64,000 nt of DNA. Origin: Histoplasma ohiense. Taxonomy: Eukaryota; Ascomycota; Eurotiomycetes; Onygenales; Ajellomycetaceae. The notes under the pieces are model-generated. The model had not been told where the DNA came from, searched no databases, and saw only the letters and a list, made by a program, of their open reading frames with translations. The stretch spans positions 7,130,001 to 7,194,000 of the forward strand of contig JAEVHH010000001.1 of the NCBI GenBank assembly GCA_017607445.1, written 5' to 3'. Position 1 is the first letter of the stretch. Each line of letters starts with the position of its first letter. This document shows, one piece after another, positions 32,678 through 43,195 of the stretch. Made by a program: the position numbers and the translations under genes.

Positions 32678-34247
32678 TCAAATAAAATATGAGATAAAGG
32701 AAACTCTTTCAGATGCATGATCAAAAGCAAGAATTCCATTATTTAATGCCAAGTATATGAGGCGATACTTCTGAGAAAGTCACAATATTCTTTCATCTTG
32801 AAGATATATTCACTGATCTTCTAGTATAGATAATTTAATATTGGTTTCTGATCAAAACTCATGAGAATGATCATCTGATGAGAAGGCTACAAATCAAATT
32901 CAATTAGAATAACTCTCTAGAGTCTGCTGCAGCTCATCTGTGCTGAGATCTCAAAGTTTGATGATTTTATCAAAGAAGCTAAACATCAGCAGTTGATCAT
33001 CTGCTGAAAAGGCTACAGAGTGAATCTTATAGAAATGACTCTTCAGAGTCTGCTGCAGCTCATCTATACTGAGATTTCAAAGCTTAATAATTTTATCATT
33101 GAAGCTGAACATCAGCAGTTGATCATCTGCTGAGAAGACTACAGACTGAATTCAATTAGAATAACTCTCTAGAGTCTGCCACAGCTCATCTGTGCTGAAA
33201 TTTCAGAGTTTAATAATTTTATTATTGAAGTTGAATGCCAGCAGTTGATCATCTGCTGAGAAGACTACAGAGTAAATCTTATAGAAATGACTCTTCAGAA
33301 TCTGCTGTAGCTTATCTATACTGAAATCTCAGAGCTTAATGATTTTATTATTGAAGCTGAACATCAGCAGTTGATCATCTGCTGAGAAGACTACAGAGTG
33401 AACCACATTGAAATAGCTCTTTTGAGTCTGCTGCAGCTTGTCTGTGCTGAAATTTCAGAGCTTGATGATGTTATCAAAGAAGCTGAATATCAGCAGTTGA
33501 TCATCTGATGAAAAGACTACATATAACGGGCGTACTTCGATTAACGATTTGATACTATCCTAATTACAGATTATGAATTGATTAAGGAAAGAAAGAGAAA
33601 AGAAATCAGAAGAAAAGGTTGTATGAAGAGGGTTTTTATAGAGGAAAGTTTGAGATGGAAGAATATCAGAAGTCACTCCACAGTGGAGTGTGGAGCAGAA
33701 GAACATTAAGAGATATGTGTAAGAATTGTTAGAAACTATACAAATACAGAGTGTGGGGTGAGAGAATCATTGAGAGCTATGCAGAAGAATCATTAGAGAC
33801 TATATGAATGTGGAACACAGAGTGAAAGAATATTAGAAGCTACACAAAAGAATCATTAGAGACTATATAAGTACAGAGCACAGAGCAGAAGAACATTAAG
33901 AGCTATATGAAAGAATTGTTAGAAACTATATGAGTGTGAAGCACAGAGCAGAAGAACATTGAGGGTTACATAAAATCACAACAGTCAGAAATGAGCAGAT
34001 GCAGAAGAGGAGTTGATTGTGTAAGTTAATTACTAACAGATACTAACCCATCACACTACAGAATGAACTGTATAGAAATAGCTCTTCAGAGTCTGCTGCA
34101 GTTTGTCTATATTGAAATCTCAGAGTTTGATGATTATATCATCTGCATTGAATACTAGCAGTTGATCATCTGCTGAGAAGGCTACAGAATGAACTTGACT
34201 GAAATAGCTTTTCAGAGTCTGCTGCAGCTTATCTATACTAAAATCTC
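32678..34247 (-). pseudogene. NACHT-WD40-type gene: seven mutated WD40 repeats and C-terminus
   Basis: A 126-bp (42-codon) period is exact at 32921, 33047, 33173, 33299, 33425, 34090 and 34216 (anchor AGTCTGCTGCAG). On the minus strand each unit reads like VAFSADDQLLMFSFNDKIIK followed by L-x-L-S and DELQQTLES, i.e. the SxDxxLLASGSxDKTIKLWDxxTGELQQTLxGHS repeat of fungal NLR-like NACHT-WD40 proteins. The C-terminus also fits the family (SQKYRLIYLALNNGILAFDH, then ASERVSFI, stop at 32678). Trp is TGA and Gly/Asp are Ser/Asn, all by C->T/G->A. A solo LTR (33522-34055) interrupts repeat 6, and the N-terminal part is gone beyond 34247. Confidence 0.8.
33522..34055 (-). repeat. Solo LTR, family B (534 bp), with 5-bp target duplication
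   Basis: It matches the reverse complement of the LTR at 60411-60944, is equal in length (534 bp), and ends TATAAC..CATCACA. CTACA flanks it on both sides (33517-33521 and 34056-34060); removing the LTR and one copy restores the 126-bp repeat phase of the WD40 gene exactly. It contains about 63-bp internal subrepeats. Confidence 0.9.
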
Positions 34248-35479
34248 TAGACTGACTGTATGACCATGCATGGAACTGGGACTAAATATTTCTCCAGTTT
34301 CATTATCAAATTTCTTAGTTCTGGTCTCATATAGTGTTTATTAAATTAGTCACTTTACACTGTTTATATTATAAATCTAGTCTCAGATCATGTTCTTCTT
34401 ATAAATTACTGATTCTGATCCCATTTGATCCCATTTTAACAAAATGGGACCAAATGGGATCATGATTTACCCTATATAGATGATATAATGCTATGAGCAT
34501 TATCAAAAATCATTATCTATCAAAAGAAGTTTAGTGTATTTATGCTCTAGTTCTATTTTGAACTAGTAATGATAGTGATAGATAGATTTGCCATGGTAGA
34601 TAGATTGACAGTGATAGATTAGCAGTGATAGATTAGCAGTGATAGATTAGCAGCAATAGATTGACAGTGATAGATAGATTGACAGTGGTAGATAAATTGG
34701 CAGTGATAGATAGATTCACTGCAGTAGATAGATTGGCAGCAATAGATTAGCAGTGATAGATTGACAGTGATAGCTTAGCAGCAAGGGATAGCTTAGCAGT
34801 GAGGGATAGATTGGCAGCAGCAATAGATTAGCAGCGATAGATAGATTAGCAGTGATAGATAGATTGACAGCAGCAATAGATAGATTGACAGTGGTAGATA
34901 AATTGGCAGTGATAGATAGGTTGGCAGCGATAGCTTAGCAGTGAGGGATAGCTTGCAGCAATAGAGAGGTTGGCAGCGATAGCTTAGCAGTGAGGGATAG
35001 CTTGCAGCAATAGAGAGGTTGGCAGCGATAGCTTAGCAGTGAGGGATAGCTTGCAGCAATAGATAGGTTGGCAGCGGCGATAGCTTAGCAGTGAGAGATA
35101 GCTTAGCAGCGGCGATAGATTAGCAGCAGTAGATAGATTGGCAGGGGCAAATTGGTTGACAGCACTAGATAGAGGTGATATCTCCACCAATCATATCATC
35201 AGATTGATATCTAAGATATGTATTATATAATCATCAGAATGGGACCAAACCTCAGTCAAAATCATAGTCAGTCCCAGGTCATGTTCTTATTTTTGATAGT
35301 CAGTCACTTTACATGAAATATCAAGATTTATTAGTCTCATTTTACTCATGTTCTAATAATTCTAGTCACTTTACACTCCCATTCTGATCCTGATCTCACT
35401 GAAAATCACACCAAGAAATGGACTGGGACCAAACCAAACCAAACCAAACATGAAATTCATGGTCCCACCAGCCAGCCTA
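34248..35479 (-). mobile_element. hAT-like non-autonomous element with minisatellite, copy 1 (1232 bp)
   Basis: The ends are TAGACTGACTGTAT and the reverse complement of TAGGCTGGCTGGTGGG, i.e. imperfect inverted repeats differing by transitions. It is homologous, in opposite orientation, to 55606-56957, including GGAACTGGGACTAAAT and GGTCCCAGTCCATTTC end regions, an ACAAAATGGGACCAAATGGG stretch and a central GATAGATT/CAGTGATAG minisatellite. No transposase is present. Unlike copy 2 it lacks matching flanks (AAAATCTC left, GTGCCACT right), so DNA on one side was rearranged after insertion. An autonomous partner is not in the window. Confidence 0.75.
34565..35175. repeat. Minisatellite in hAT-like copy 1
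   Basis: Degenerate units such as GATAGATTGGCAGTGATAGA and AGCTTAGCAGTGAGGGAT (18 bp) repeat over about 600 bp. The open frame 34984-35190 is a by-product of the 18-bp periodicity. Confidence 0.85.
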
Positions 35480-35880
35480 GTGCCACTATCATAGATTAAG
35501 ATATAACATCAAGAGAAATATCTAGAATGACTAGCAATAGCTACAGTGATGATCTAAGATAGACAATAAAAATATCTAGTAGAGCTTACAAGATAGAGTG
35601 AATGCTTAAGATATGTGTTGTAAAGAAGTATACTTAAGATGAGCTTATAATCATACTATATAACTGAGTATAAGTAAAGATGTAAAAGAGATGAAATTGA
35701 AATGAGATTGATTGTGATCAAGAAGATAAGCTCCTTGATTCTAAGAGTAATGAGTGTGTTTAAATACATTTGAGTCCTCATACAAAATATCTTGCTCACT
35801 CTGCTCACTTGCTCACTTTGCTCACCAGTGATCATGGTGAGCACAGTGATCAGGGTGAGCAGTCATGTGACCTCATATTA
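35480..35880. other. AT-rich unassigned DNA with hairpin
   Basis: CpG-poor sequence between the hAT-like element and the ordinary-GC island. A perfect 8-bp stem (TGCTCACC/GGTGAGCA, 35819-35843, 9-nt loop) sits among several TGCTCACT direct repeats (35794-35822). No coding content was recognised. Confidence 0.5.
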
Positions 35881-36358
35881 GCATCGGTTATGGGTTGTTC
35901 CGTTCCTGCATCCCTTCGGTTCTTATCCAATAAGCCCCTGGCTCGTGCCGCAGGTTTATAACAAGCTTCCACATCTTGACACCATTGTCTCTCTTGATCA
36001 AGTTCAGCTCTTTCTCACTCACATTCAGCTCTTTCTCACTCACATTCGGCTCTTTCTCGCTCGAGTTCAGCCAACAATTCTTGTATTTTCGGATCCATTC
36101 TAAAGGCATAAATCTTATAGTAATCTCCCTACAATGCTGTGCTTAATTACAAATCAGAAAGCCGCATGGACCGAACATGGTAAACAAAGTGAACGGAACG
36201 GATTATCTTACTTCCGGGTATATTTTTGAAACAAACAACCCACCTTATGAGAGAGATACAGGGTTTTATCGTATGTACTGTGTAATATCACCTAGCATGA
36301 TCACACAACAATCTTCGAACAATACATTGAACAAATTGTTATTATTCATTCACTCAAT
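35881..36358. other. Upstream region of the APH-like gene; 21-bp tandem
   Basis: A 21-bp unit (TCAGCTCTTTCTCACTCACAT) is repeated about three times at 36003-36066. On the minus strand it lies in a short open frame (35888-36109) reading SEKELNV repeats, whose reality is uncertain. The remainder precedes the ATG at 36359 and should include its promoter. Confidence 0.4.
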
Positions 36359-37228
36359 ATGACCTCCTCAGGCCCTTGCGCAGCGTGTAGCTGGACTACT
36401 GAACGCCAAAAGCATTGTAACTACAAAAGCCATGTCAATCTATTCTACGAAGCAGGCGATCGAGGCGTCTGGTCATTGGGCTCAAATTTGATTCTTAAAG
36501 ATCGAGGTGCTAGTCTTCCGACCATTGAAGTACCAAATATTCAGTTTGTGCAGGAAAAGACATCCATTCCTGTTCCCACCGTTGTCGAATCTTGGAACGA
36601 AGGCGAACACACCCTTATCTTAATGAAGCGTATTCCTGGCGAGCCCCTCAGCAACGTCTGGCCGAAGCTTTCCACAGGTGAAAAAGAAATGATAGCTAGG
36701 CAGACAGCTGAGTATCTGCTAGAACTTCGCAAGCTTCAGTCCGATAATATCCAAGCGCTTGATGGCCGTCCTGTTTATTCCAATTTCCTGTTCAAAGACA
36801 AAGACTCCGAGCTTCCTCACGGTCCTCTAGCATCGGATGACGAACTCTGGGCTGATATGGAGCGTGGGTTGAAAGAAACCATACCCGAGGCTGCGCGAAT
36901 ACGACTTCGACATTGCATGCCATCCGCTACGCCTTATACCTTTACGCATGGCGACCTCACTAATGTCAATATCATGGTTGAGAACGGCTCTGTTACTGGC
37001 ATAATTGATTGGGAGATGTCTGGTTACTTTCCAGTATGGTGGGAGTATGTTTGTACATCAGTCCCTGATAGTATGGAGGACAAGGAGTGGAAGGCTTTGC
37101 TACGAAAGTATATGCCCGATCACAGTGTCGCGCGTGAATTTTGGCTGGATTATTATTATCTCTGCAGGGATCCAGAAAGTGAAAGAGCAATGAAGTTCAT
37201 CGAAGAAAGCAGGAGTGAGAACCTTTAG
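36359..37228 (+). CDS. Aminoglycoside-phosphotransferase-like (APH) kinase, 289 aa
   Basis: Single exon, ATG at 36359 (CAATATGACC), stop TAG. The protein has the APH/choline-kinase fold: an N-lobe Lys segment (SNLILKD, about residues 42-48), a hinge-like HTLILMKRIPGEPLS (84-98), the catalytic loop THGDLTNVNIMV (196-207; H197, D199, N204) and the metal-binding IIDWEMSGYFPVWWEY (215-230; D217). The C-terminal helical part is complete. Key residues are present, so it is probably active as a small-molecule or protein kinase. The substrate cannot be told; fungal members are numerous and mostly uncharacterised, and a drug-resistance role should not be assumed. The gene lies in an ordinary-GC island between mutated transposon blocks and shows no CpG loss. 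Confidence 0.85.
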   Translation: MTSSGPCAACSWTTERQKHCNYKSHVNLFYEAGDRGVWSLGSNLILKDRGASLPTIEVPNIQFVQEKTSIPVPTVVESWNEGEHTLILMKRIPGEPLSNVWPKLSTGEKEMIARQTAEYLLELRKLQSDNIQALDGRPVYSNFLFKDKDSELPHGPLASDDELWADMERGLKETIPEAARIRLRHCMPSATPYTFTHGDLTNVNIMVENGSVTGIIDWEMSGYFPVWWEYVCTSVPDSMEDKEWKALLRKYMPDHSVAREFWLDYYYLCRDPESERAMKFIEESRSENL

Positions 37229-37754
37229 GGAGGTGTTTAACCTATCTCTCTTAAAAGATCGACGGGATTTCTTATCGGTATCTCAAACACTTTTCTACGT
37301 TATCATGTCTTGCATGTAACTATCCCTAGCAAGAAATCCCATACTTTATGGTAGGAATGTCTCGGCGATAGTGAATTTGTATCATGATTTTTCAATGGGA
37401 CAGCGAAGTTTTTAAGGTGGCTGGAAAATGCTGAAGCAACAGTGATATGTTTTATATACCAGAATAAAGCCAGACATGTATAAACGGGTGACAAAAAGCA
37501 AGTTGATATGCTAGAAATATCATGTGAACACAGAAGGACACGGATAAACAAGTGACACAGGCCCCAATGAATACAATTTCCTCGTGTTCGATACCTTTGA
37601 ACGAGCAAATGAAGATTAGCCCTCGTCCATGATGGAGAGAGTACGGGATATATCGATATATCTTTGAAGCCGATAAGCTTAGGCTATTGAGTAAAGGAAG
37701 GAAACATACCAGAGGCTCAAGCCAGGCCTTTTCCTTTGAGCCTGGCTCTTAGAT
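37229..37754. other. 3' flanks between two convergent genes
   Basis: Converging APH-like (+) and zinc-ribbon (minus) genes share this region. No further coding signal; AT-rich around 37640-37660 (GATATATCGATATATC palindrome). Confidence 0.4.
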
Positions 37755-37850
37755 TTAGGCCCCTTTCATAGCTTTGGGCAGTTCGGCACCGCAACTTTCG
37801 CAATTGTCCTTGTAGGTCGGGTTATTGTGGTTGTACTTGGGGCACTTCAT
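37755..37850 (-). CDS. Zinc-ribbon micro-protein, 31 aa
   Basis: ATG at 37850, stop TAA at 37757-37755. The peptide starts MKCPKYNHNNPTYKDNC and continues ESCGAELPKAMKGA. This is the compact zinc-ribbon pattern C-P-x-[C]-x(2)-N-N-P...C-x2-C-G-A-x-L, except that the second Cys of the first knuckle is Tyr (CPKY). A TATAAATA box lies 111 bp upstream (37968-37961), suited to a real transcript. Ordered composition over such a short frame and the complete CG-A-L ending argue for a real gene or a detached domain. It could alternatively be the first exon of a longer gene, but no donor is visible before the stop. Function unknown. Confidence 0.55.
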   Translation of the reverse strand: MKCPKYNHNNPTYKDNCESCGAELPKAMKGA

Positions 37851-37960
37851 GGTTGATGGTTGCGATGGATTGCAGCGAATTTATTTGGAGCTAGCTGAGG
37901 AGAATATGATAGTGGAATGGATGGAATGATTGATAGCCCACTCGCCTGGCGAGAGGGCTG

Positions 37961-37968
37961 TATTTATA
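37961..37968 (-). promoter_or_regulatory. TATA box (TATAAATA) of the zinc-ribbon gene
   Basis: TATAAATA on the minus strand, 111 bp before the ATG at 37850. Confidence 0.5.
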
Positions 37969-39007
37969 GGGTCACTCGTGCAGACCTGAACCAACACCCT
38001 TGTGGTCATGGGAGTCAAACATATGGGCAGAACTTGAACCAACAGGTCTTCGCGATGGTCCACCAGTGCGTTACAATAAAGGGATGTAACATGATTAAGC
38101 GGCTACAGTCAGACTTAATCCTTGAGGGCCTTGGGGTCCCTTAAGAATTGATCCTTTTGGCCCAGTTGTTTTCCAACAGCCACACGTAGACTGTCAGCCA
38201 ATAGAATTGATGGAACTGGCCAGTTAGGTCCACGAAAGTGATTGCTTCGGGGTTATGCCTTAATACATCAGGATTACAGGGTTTCTCTGGCCAGGCATAA
38301 TTCATGCGCCGATATCACACTCCAATCTCTGGTCCACATTTGGTTATGGCGATTGGCAAAGCAGGTACTATCTGCGTGGTGCCTATCTGCGTGGTGCTCA
38401 ATACTCTTGGTTCGGTGCCCACCAATCGTTTGCAACGTAGCCTGTGGCAGATATCCCTGTCAATGGAAGAAGAGTTGGAGCGCGGATTCACATGCAGGTG
38501 CTGGGGATAAAATACCAAGTTGGAATTCTCAGGTCTCGCTTAATTTCCTCTTCCGGTATAGCGTGTCTGCTCGGCCGCCCCGATAGAATTGGTCTCGAGT
38601 TATCTATAGACACAGGCGTTTGGACATGACAAAAGAAGTTGAGGCTCTGCTACCCACCCTTCATCCGACCCCATCTAAACATTTCTCAACCATTACTTTT
38701 TGACTACAAGTACAAGTCAGCAAAACGGGCTGCCTCCGGTGCCCAGTACGAAGTTGTGCACCCCAAAATCGAAGCTGGAAGCACTTCATTCCGTAGAGAT
38801 CAACATGTAGATCTGATGGAAACCCAATCTAGCGCAGCTGATCAGGCGACTTCTAGGTCACTATATATGTATTATTCTTTGAAGCGTCAAAAAAAAAGAT
38901 ACAAGATTTGATTAAGTCTGGTTGGTGTAATTCACCATTAATACACCCAACCTTTGAACTACTTCAATATGGGTGGCAATAACTTTCCAGGGCCTGGTGA
39001 ATTATCA
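37969..39007. other. Intergenic, no gene recognised
   Basis: It contains a short direct repeat TATCTGCGTGGTGC (38369 and 38385). The frames at 38242-38586 and 38639-38911 (the latter opens with TTG) show no domain. It probably includes the 3' flank of the gene at 39008. Confidence 0.4.
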
Positions 39008-39793
39008 TCACAAGGTGCCCGATGGGGAGGTGGAATGGACTTGAGAGATAGCTATGCAATCTCGTGTTAAGCTAATTAATGTCTTTCCGTTGTTTTCTCT
39101 GCCTTTTCTCCTACCAATGTCCCTGTTCACAAAACTACAATCTAATGCTGCAGACAAAGCATTGCTACCTAATAACTCTTTTATAGCCAGTGAAATCTCG
39201 ACAACATGATCCACAGGTCTCTGGGTCAGGAGAGAGACACCCTGGGCAGAACCTGTGTCCGCACAGGAGGGTTTCCACTCTGAAGGGATGGTATAGCATA
39301 ATGGACATTGACATCGATGTTCCAGCTCGCTGACCTCAGCCTCGAGCTTGTTGATCTTCTTGTTTTTCCCGATCAGCTCTGCACGGTGCTTGATTTCTAG
39401 CTCGGCGTTCCACTTCTTCAGGCGCTGCACTTCTTCTTGTAGGTCCCTGATCTTCGCGGAGTCTGCTTCAAATACAGTGTGAATTTCTTGATTGGCTGTC
39501 GCCTATTCTAATATCAGCAAAGGGCAAGTCCGGCTCGGATGGGAGAAAAATCTTACCAGAACTGCTTTCAAGTTGGGTATTTTGCGTTTCTTCAGTGGCT
39601 GTGATGTTGTGGATGCGGAGGAATTGAGGAGCGCTGGGCCATCAAACAGAGCCTCATACTCTGGGAGGCTATAGTTCATAAGACGTCTCTTTCTCCGTAG
39701 CTCTCGCGGCGGGGACTGAGTTGCGTCCGTCTCTGCATCCGTATCGTCGTCGATGATGATGGTGCTGCGGGGTTCAGCTTCGGTAGAAGCCAT
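39008..39793 (-). CDS. Coiled-coil protein with Cys cluster, two exons (243 aa)
   Basis: Exon 1 is 39557-39793 (ATG in GCCATGG context; the longer frame opens with GTG). A 54-nt intron follows (39503-39556, GTAAGA..AATAG), then exon 2, 39008-39502. The frame is intact, 732 coding nt. The N-terminus is acidic (TIIIDDDTDAETD), followed by a basic patch (RELRRKRR) and a nuclear-signal-like LKKRK (about 67-71). A strong heptad coiled coil runs from about 85 to 140 (DLQEEVQRLKKWNAEL, KNKKINKLEAEVSELEH). A Cys-rich segment CQCPLCYTIPSEWKPSC follows, resembling the first half of a RING finger but without a full ligand set. No family name is recognised. Likely nuclear; it may be related to RING-type fungal proteins that have lost ligands. 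Confidence 0.65.
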
Positions 39794-40390
39794 GGCTGAA
39801 CACGCTCGTTGATGTTGGGTCGTCTTGGGCCACGCAAACAGGACCCCTTGGTTTCTTGCGGGAGAGGTCACGGGATTTTACCTCTCCGTTGACGTATAGC
39901 TTGTATCAGGATGGCGGAAAGGGGCGTTGATGCGGGATGTTGCTCCAGCTGCTAACCAGGACCGGGGACGCTCGGGTTATGCTTAGGAGTGAGAGAAACG
40001 ATGGATCGGGAGGGAGAGGGAGCCCTCTATATATACCAAGAAATGGGGGGCAGTCACGGGTTGCGCTCTCCAGGCATTGAAGTACGGCGCCGCAGCAGCC
40101 AACAATATCCGAGGACGAAGTCTGAAATAGAACCCATGCAGCAGTGGCGTCCCTTCCACACCTGTCGCATGCGAATTACCATGAGGGGACAAGAGGGTAG
40201 GTATCATTCGGCTATGGCTGCGTACAGTAGAAGAGGGGAACGCATGGCAGTGTGATGGGCAGGGTGGCTCGGCTTCTCCGGTTATATACCTGTGGCGAGC
40301 TGTGCGTTGCCCCTGAGGAGAAAGATAAGGACACTGCCGACCGAGGCTACCCTCACCTCCAAGGGCCGGTTAATGAGAGGCCACCTTGTG
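39794..40390. other. Upstream region of the coiled-coil gene, up to the AT border
   Basis: Ordinary GC up to about 40390, where CpG disappears. Overlapping short frames on both strands (39983-40255) lack recognisable content. It probably holds the promoter of the gene ending at 39793. Confidence 0.4.
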
Positions 40391-42066
40391 GTTGATCATG
40401 ATATCACTTTCATGTACATGGATTAGCATTACATCTCACTCTCTGAGATTGCAGATGCTGCTGTGACATCAGCAGATTCAGCTGTACACATTCCTCTCTC
40501 TTGTTTCCAAAGTGTAGACATCCACTGACACAGCACTGATTCTGTTCTTTCTGAAAAATATATATCTATCTTCAGCCAGAGTCAGCACTTCTTCATCATG
40601 CTCAGAAGCTGTGTGTTATTCTTGAAAAGTCATTATTACAGCTTGTTTCTGTGACTCTTTCTTCTCTCACTGCACTCACACTGAGTTTTTTCAAACTTGT
40701 GAGAAGTCAAGCAATCAGCTGACTGCACACTCTCATCTCTCTATATTGTCAGTGCTGAGTTGAGTATGCAAGTTGTCAAAGCATTTTCAAACAGTTAAAA
40801 AAGAAACTGCAAATACTCACTGAGCTGTAGTGACAGAAAATGAAAGTGAAGAGCTGTGAAGAAATCTTTTATAGACAATATAGAGATAATATAAAATCAT
40901 TTTGCAGCTGATTCTTCTGATTGCTGTGACTCTTGCTTATGTCTTCTGAACTGTTCATTGCTGAGAAAGTCATCACTTATACTATAGAAATAAGACACAT
41001 CAATGTCAATGCTGCAATGAATGAGATGAATCTGTTGATAATTCAGAATATGAATATTATTATCTGTTTGAAAATTTTTATTTCAGCTGTCAGATATCTC
41101 TTCAGATTCTTGATGATGATTGAAGATATCACAGAATATAGACAGAGAAGATTCAGAATATGAATAAATAATCTTTGAATTTACAAAATCATCATCTTAC
41201 TCAACAGACTGATGAAGTTCATCAGTGTTTTAAGATATATTATTGATAAGAATCACTGAATCAATGAAGATATTATTCTGAAGATTTGAAAGTCTGAAGA
41301 AATCTTCTAAGCTATCATCTGAATTGATTATACTAGATGATAATAAATTAGCCTCTGCAGTGCCTCTTCTAAGAAGAGACAGCTCAGTCAGTGTATCAGA
41401 GATATTATCTTGAACATCACAGACAAAAATGAAATATGAATTCAGAGTGTAATATATCAGATTATAGAGAGATGATATATCATATCAAAAATTCTCTGAA
41501 CTGAGTGATGATATAGACATCTTTCTTGACTGAGAGAGAGAGCTCAACAGCACACACAGCTGAGTATTATCACTAATAAACACATAAACTTCAGTTAGTG
41601 ACTTTGAAGAAAGATCATACTTGAGAGACAACAGAGTGTTGAAGAAAATATTACAATATAAAACTGAGAAAGAGAATTTTCTGAATTCTGAGATGTGAGA
41701 ATTGAGATATTTGCACAGTGAGAATAACTTGAGATGCTGTGATATTCATAACTTGAAGTTGTTTATATGAAATACAAAAGCTATCTGAGTAGAAGATTGA
41801 AAATCTGAGAGAGGAGATTCTGAGTCAGAGATGAATCAGAGAAGTAGAAAAGAGAGTGAAAATTGAGTCTGAGAGAAGAGCATACATCAGTAAGAGAAAC
41901 AGATCATGAAATGTCAGTGATTTTATAGAAGACTCAGCCACTCTTTATAGTTGCTCTCAGCACAGAGATTTCAGCTGTTTTATCATCTTTCATTAAAAGA
42001 AGAAGCAACAGAGTGAATTCCTCTGATCTCTGAATTCTCTCTGAAACTGCTGACACATTCATCCTC
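40391..42066 (-). repeat. Unidentified AT-rich, CpG-poor degenerate repeat
   Basis: Sharp compositional borders on both sides. The minus strand has stretches resembling coding sequence, for example QAVIMTFQEQHTASEHDEEV and an acidic Ser/Asp-rich part with SLEDFFRLSNLQNNIF, interrupted by TGA and TAA. TATA-like boxes (TCTATAAAA) occur on the minus strand near 41930 and 40870. I could not match it to the families A, B or C seen elsewhere in the window. It could be a non-coding part of another LTR element or a mutated host duplicate. Confidence 0.45.
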
Positions 42067-43195
42067 ATCAGAAAGCCATCTGAAGGTCAATAACCAGTAC
42101 CCTGCACCAATCGCATATGATTATCACCAATTCCAACCTTGAACATGTCGCATGCAACCCTGAACATGTCGAGCATGCAATTCTGACGGAACCCTCTCCC
42201 CCTTCTTCTCTCTCCTCCCCACCCCCCTTTGATCCGACCTGCAGGCGTACACCGATACAGTGCGGCAATTTTGCTATTGGCTGGGGAAAGGAAATGAGGC
42301 AGTCTGCCTTGGTGGGTCGAAGGGCGATGCAATCCTCCATCACTCAGGGCTCAGCAAGCACTCCAGCTCCAGGAGGCTCGTCCACTGGTCTTCCCCATGA
42401 CCTCAATCAATCATCGCCTGTTGCTTTTCCACACAGATCTCCACGGACGGAAGGCGCTGTCCCAAGACAACAGAGTACAGAAGAACAGATCGATCGGATA
42501 AAACCACAAGGAAAAAAGAGAAAAAGAGAGGGCAGGAGCAGAAACTCTCAACCTTCCAACCAAAAATTAAAAATTAAAAATTAAAAATAAAATAAACCAT
42601 TGGCAATCTGCGGTTCATATTCACTGATCATACAACACAGTGAAGGCCCTTTGCAACATGGCTGCAGATGCCCCAGCAGCCTAGACTCCAGATCAAGCAA
42701 AGTAACACTGTGAGGGGTGGTGTGGACAGCTCAGAAATCAATGAAGCAGCAGCCCGCGAGGTCGTCAGAAGACATCCGTTCAGCGACTCCGCGGGCGCAG
42801 GAAGAAAAAGAGGCAAAGGGTGAGGGCCGGATAAGACAGCACCGTCTCCCTGCAGGGGGAGAAGGGCAGGGCATCCAGGCGCGAGTGAGTGAGTGAGAGA
42901 GAAAGAGAAAGAGAGAGAGGAAGAGGAGGAGAGAGTGCATGGTCACTGTGAGGGCGCAGGATGGGTTTTTATAGATCGAGCAGTGGTCCATTGAAGTGGT
43001 GTGAGAGGGCTCAAAAGCAGTGAGGGGGTGTGCCATCCCTGAAGCAGCAATGGTGCAGCCGCAACAGGCCTAGCGCACTAAGCAGACCAATGACAGTGGG
43101 GCTCGGCGGGCTGGGCGCCCCGCTAACCGGCACAAAAGATACCTAGAAACCCAGACGCACGCTTAAACTAAAGATGCAACATGCACATTACAACT
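42067..43195. other. Short ordinary-GC block, possible small gene
   Basis: The + strand has an ATG frame 42117-42584 (155 aa) ending in a basic, NLS-like part (KPQGKKRKREGRSR) and (AAATT) repeats; no domain is recognised and the minus strand is also open for part of it. A GA-rich stretch (GAGTGAGTGAGAGAGAAAG, about 42885) follows. I would not call a gene without transcript support. Confidence 0.3.

Noticed and set aside
32900..34247. Regular 126-bp spacing that could suggest a CRISPR-like or satellite array
   Set aside because: The unit translates to 42-residue WD40 repeats on the minus strand; it is a coding tandem.
34984..35190. ORF with repeated LSLLSY-like peptide
   Set aside because: Same minisatellite, copy 1.
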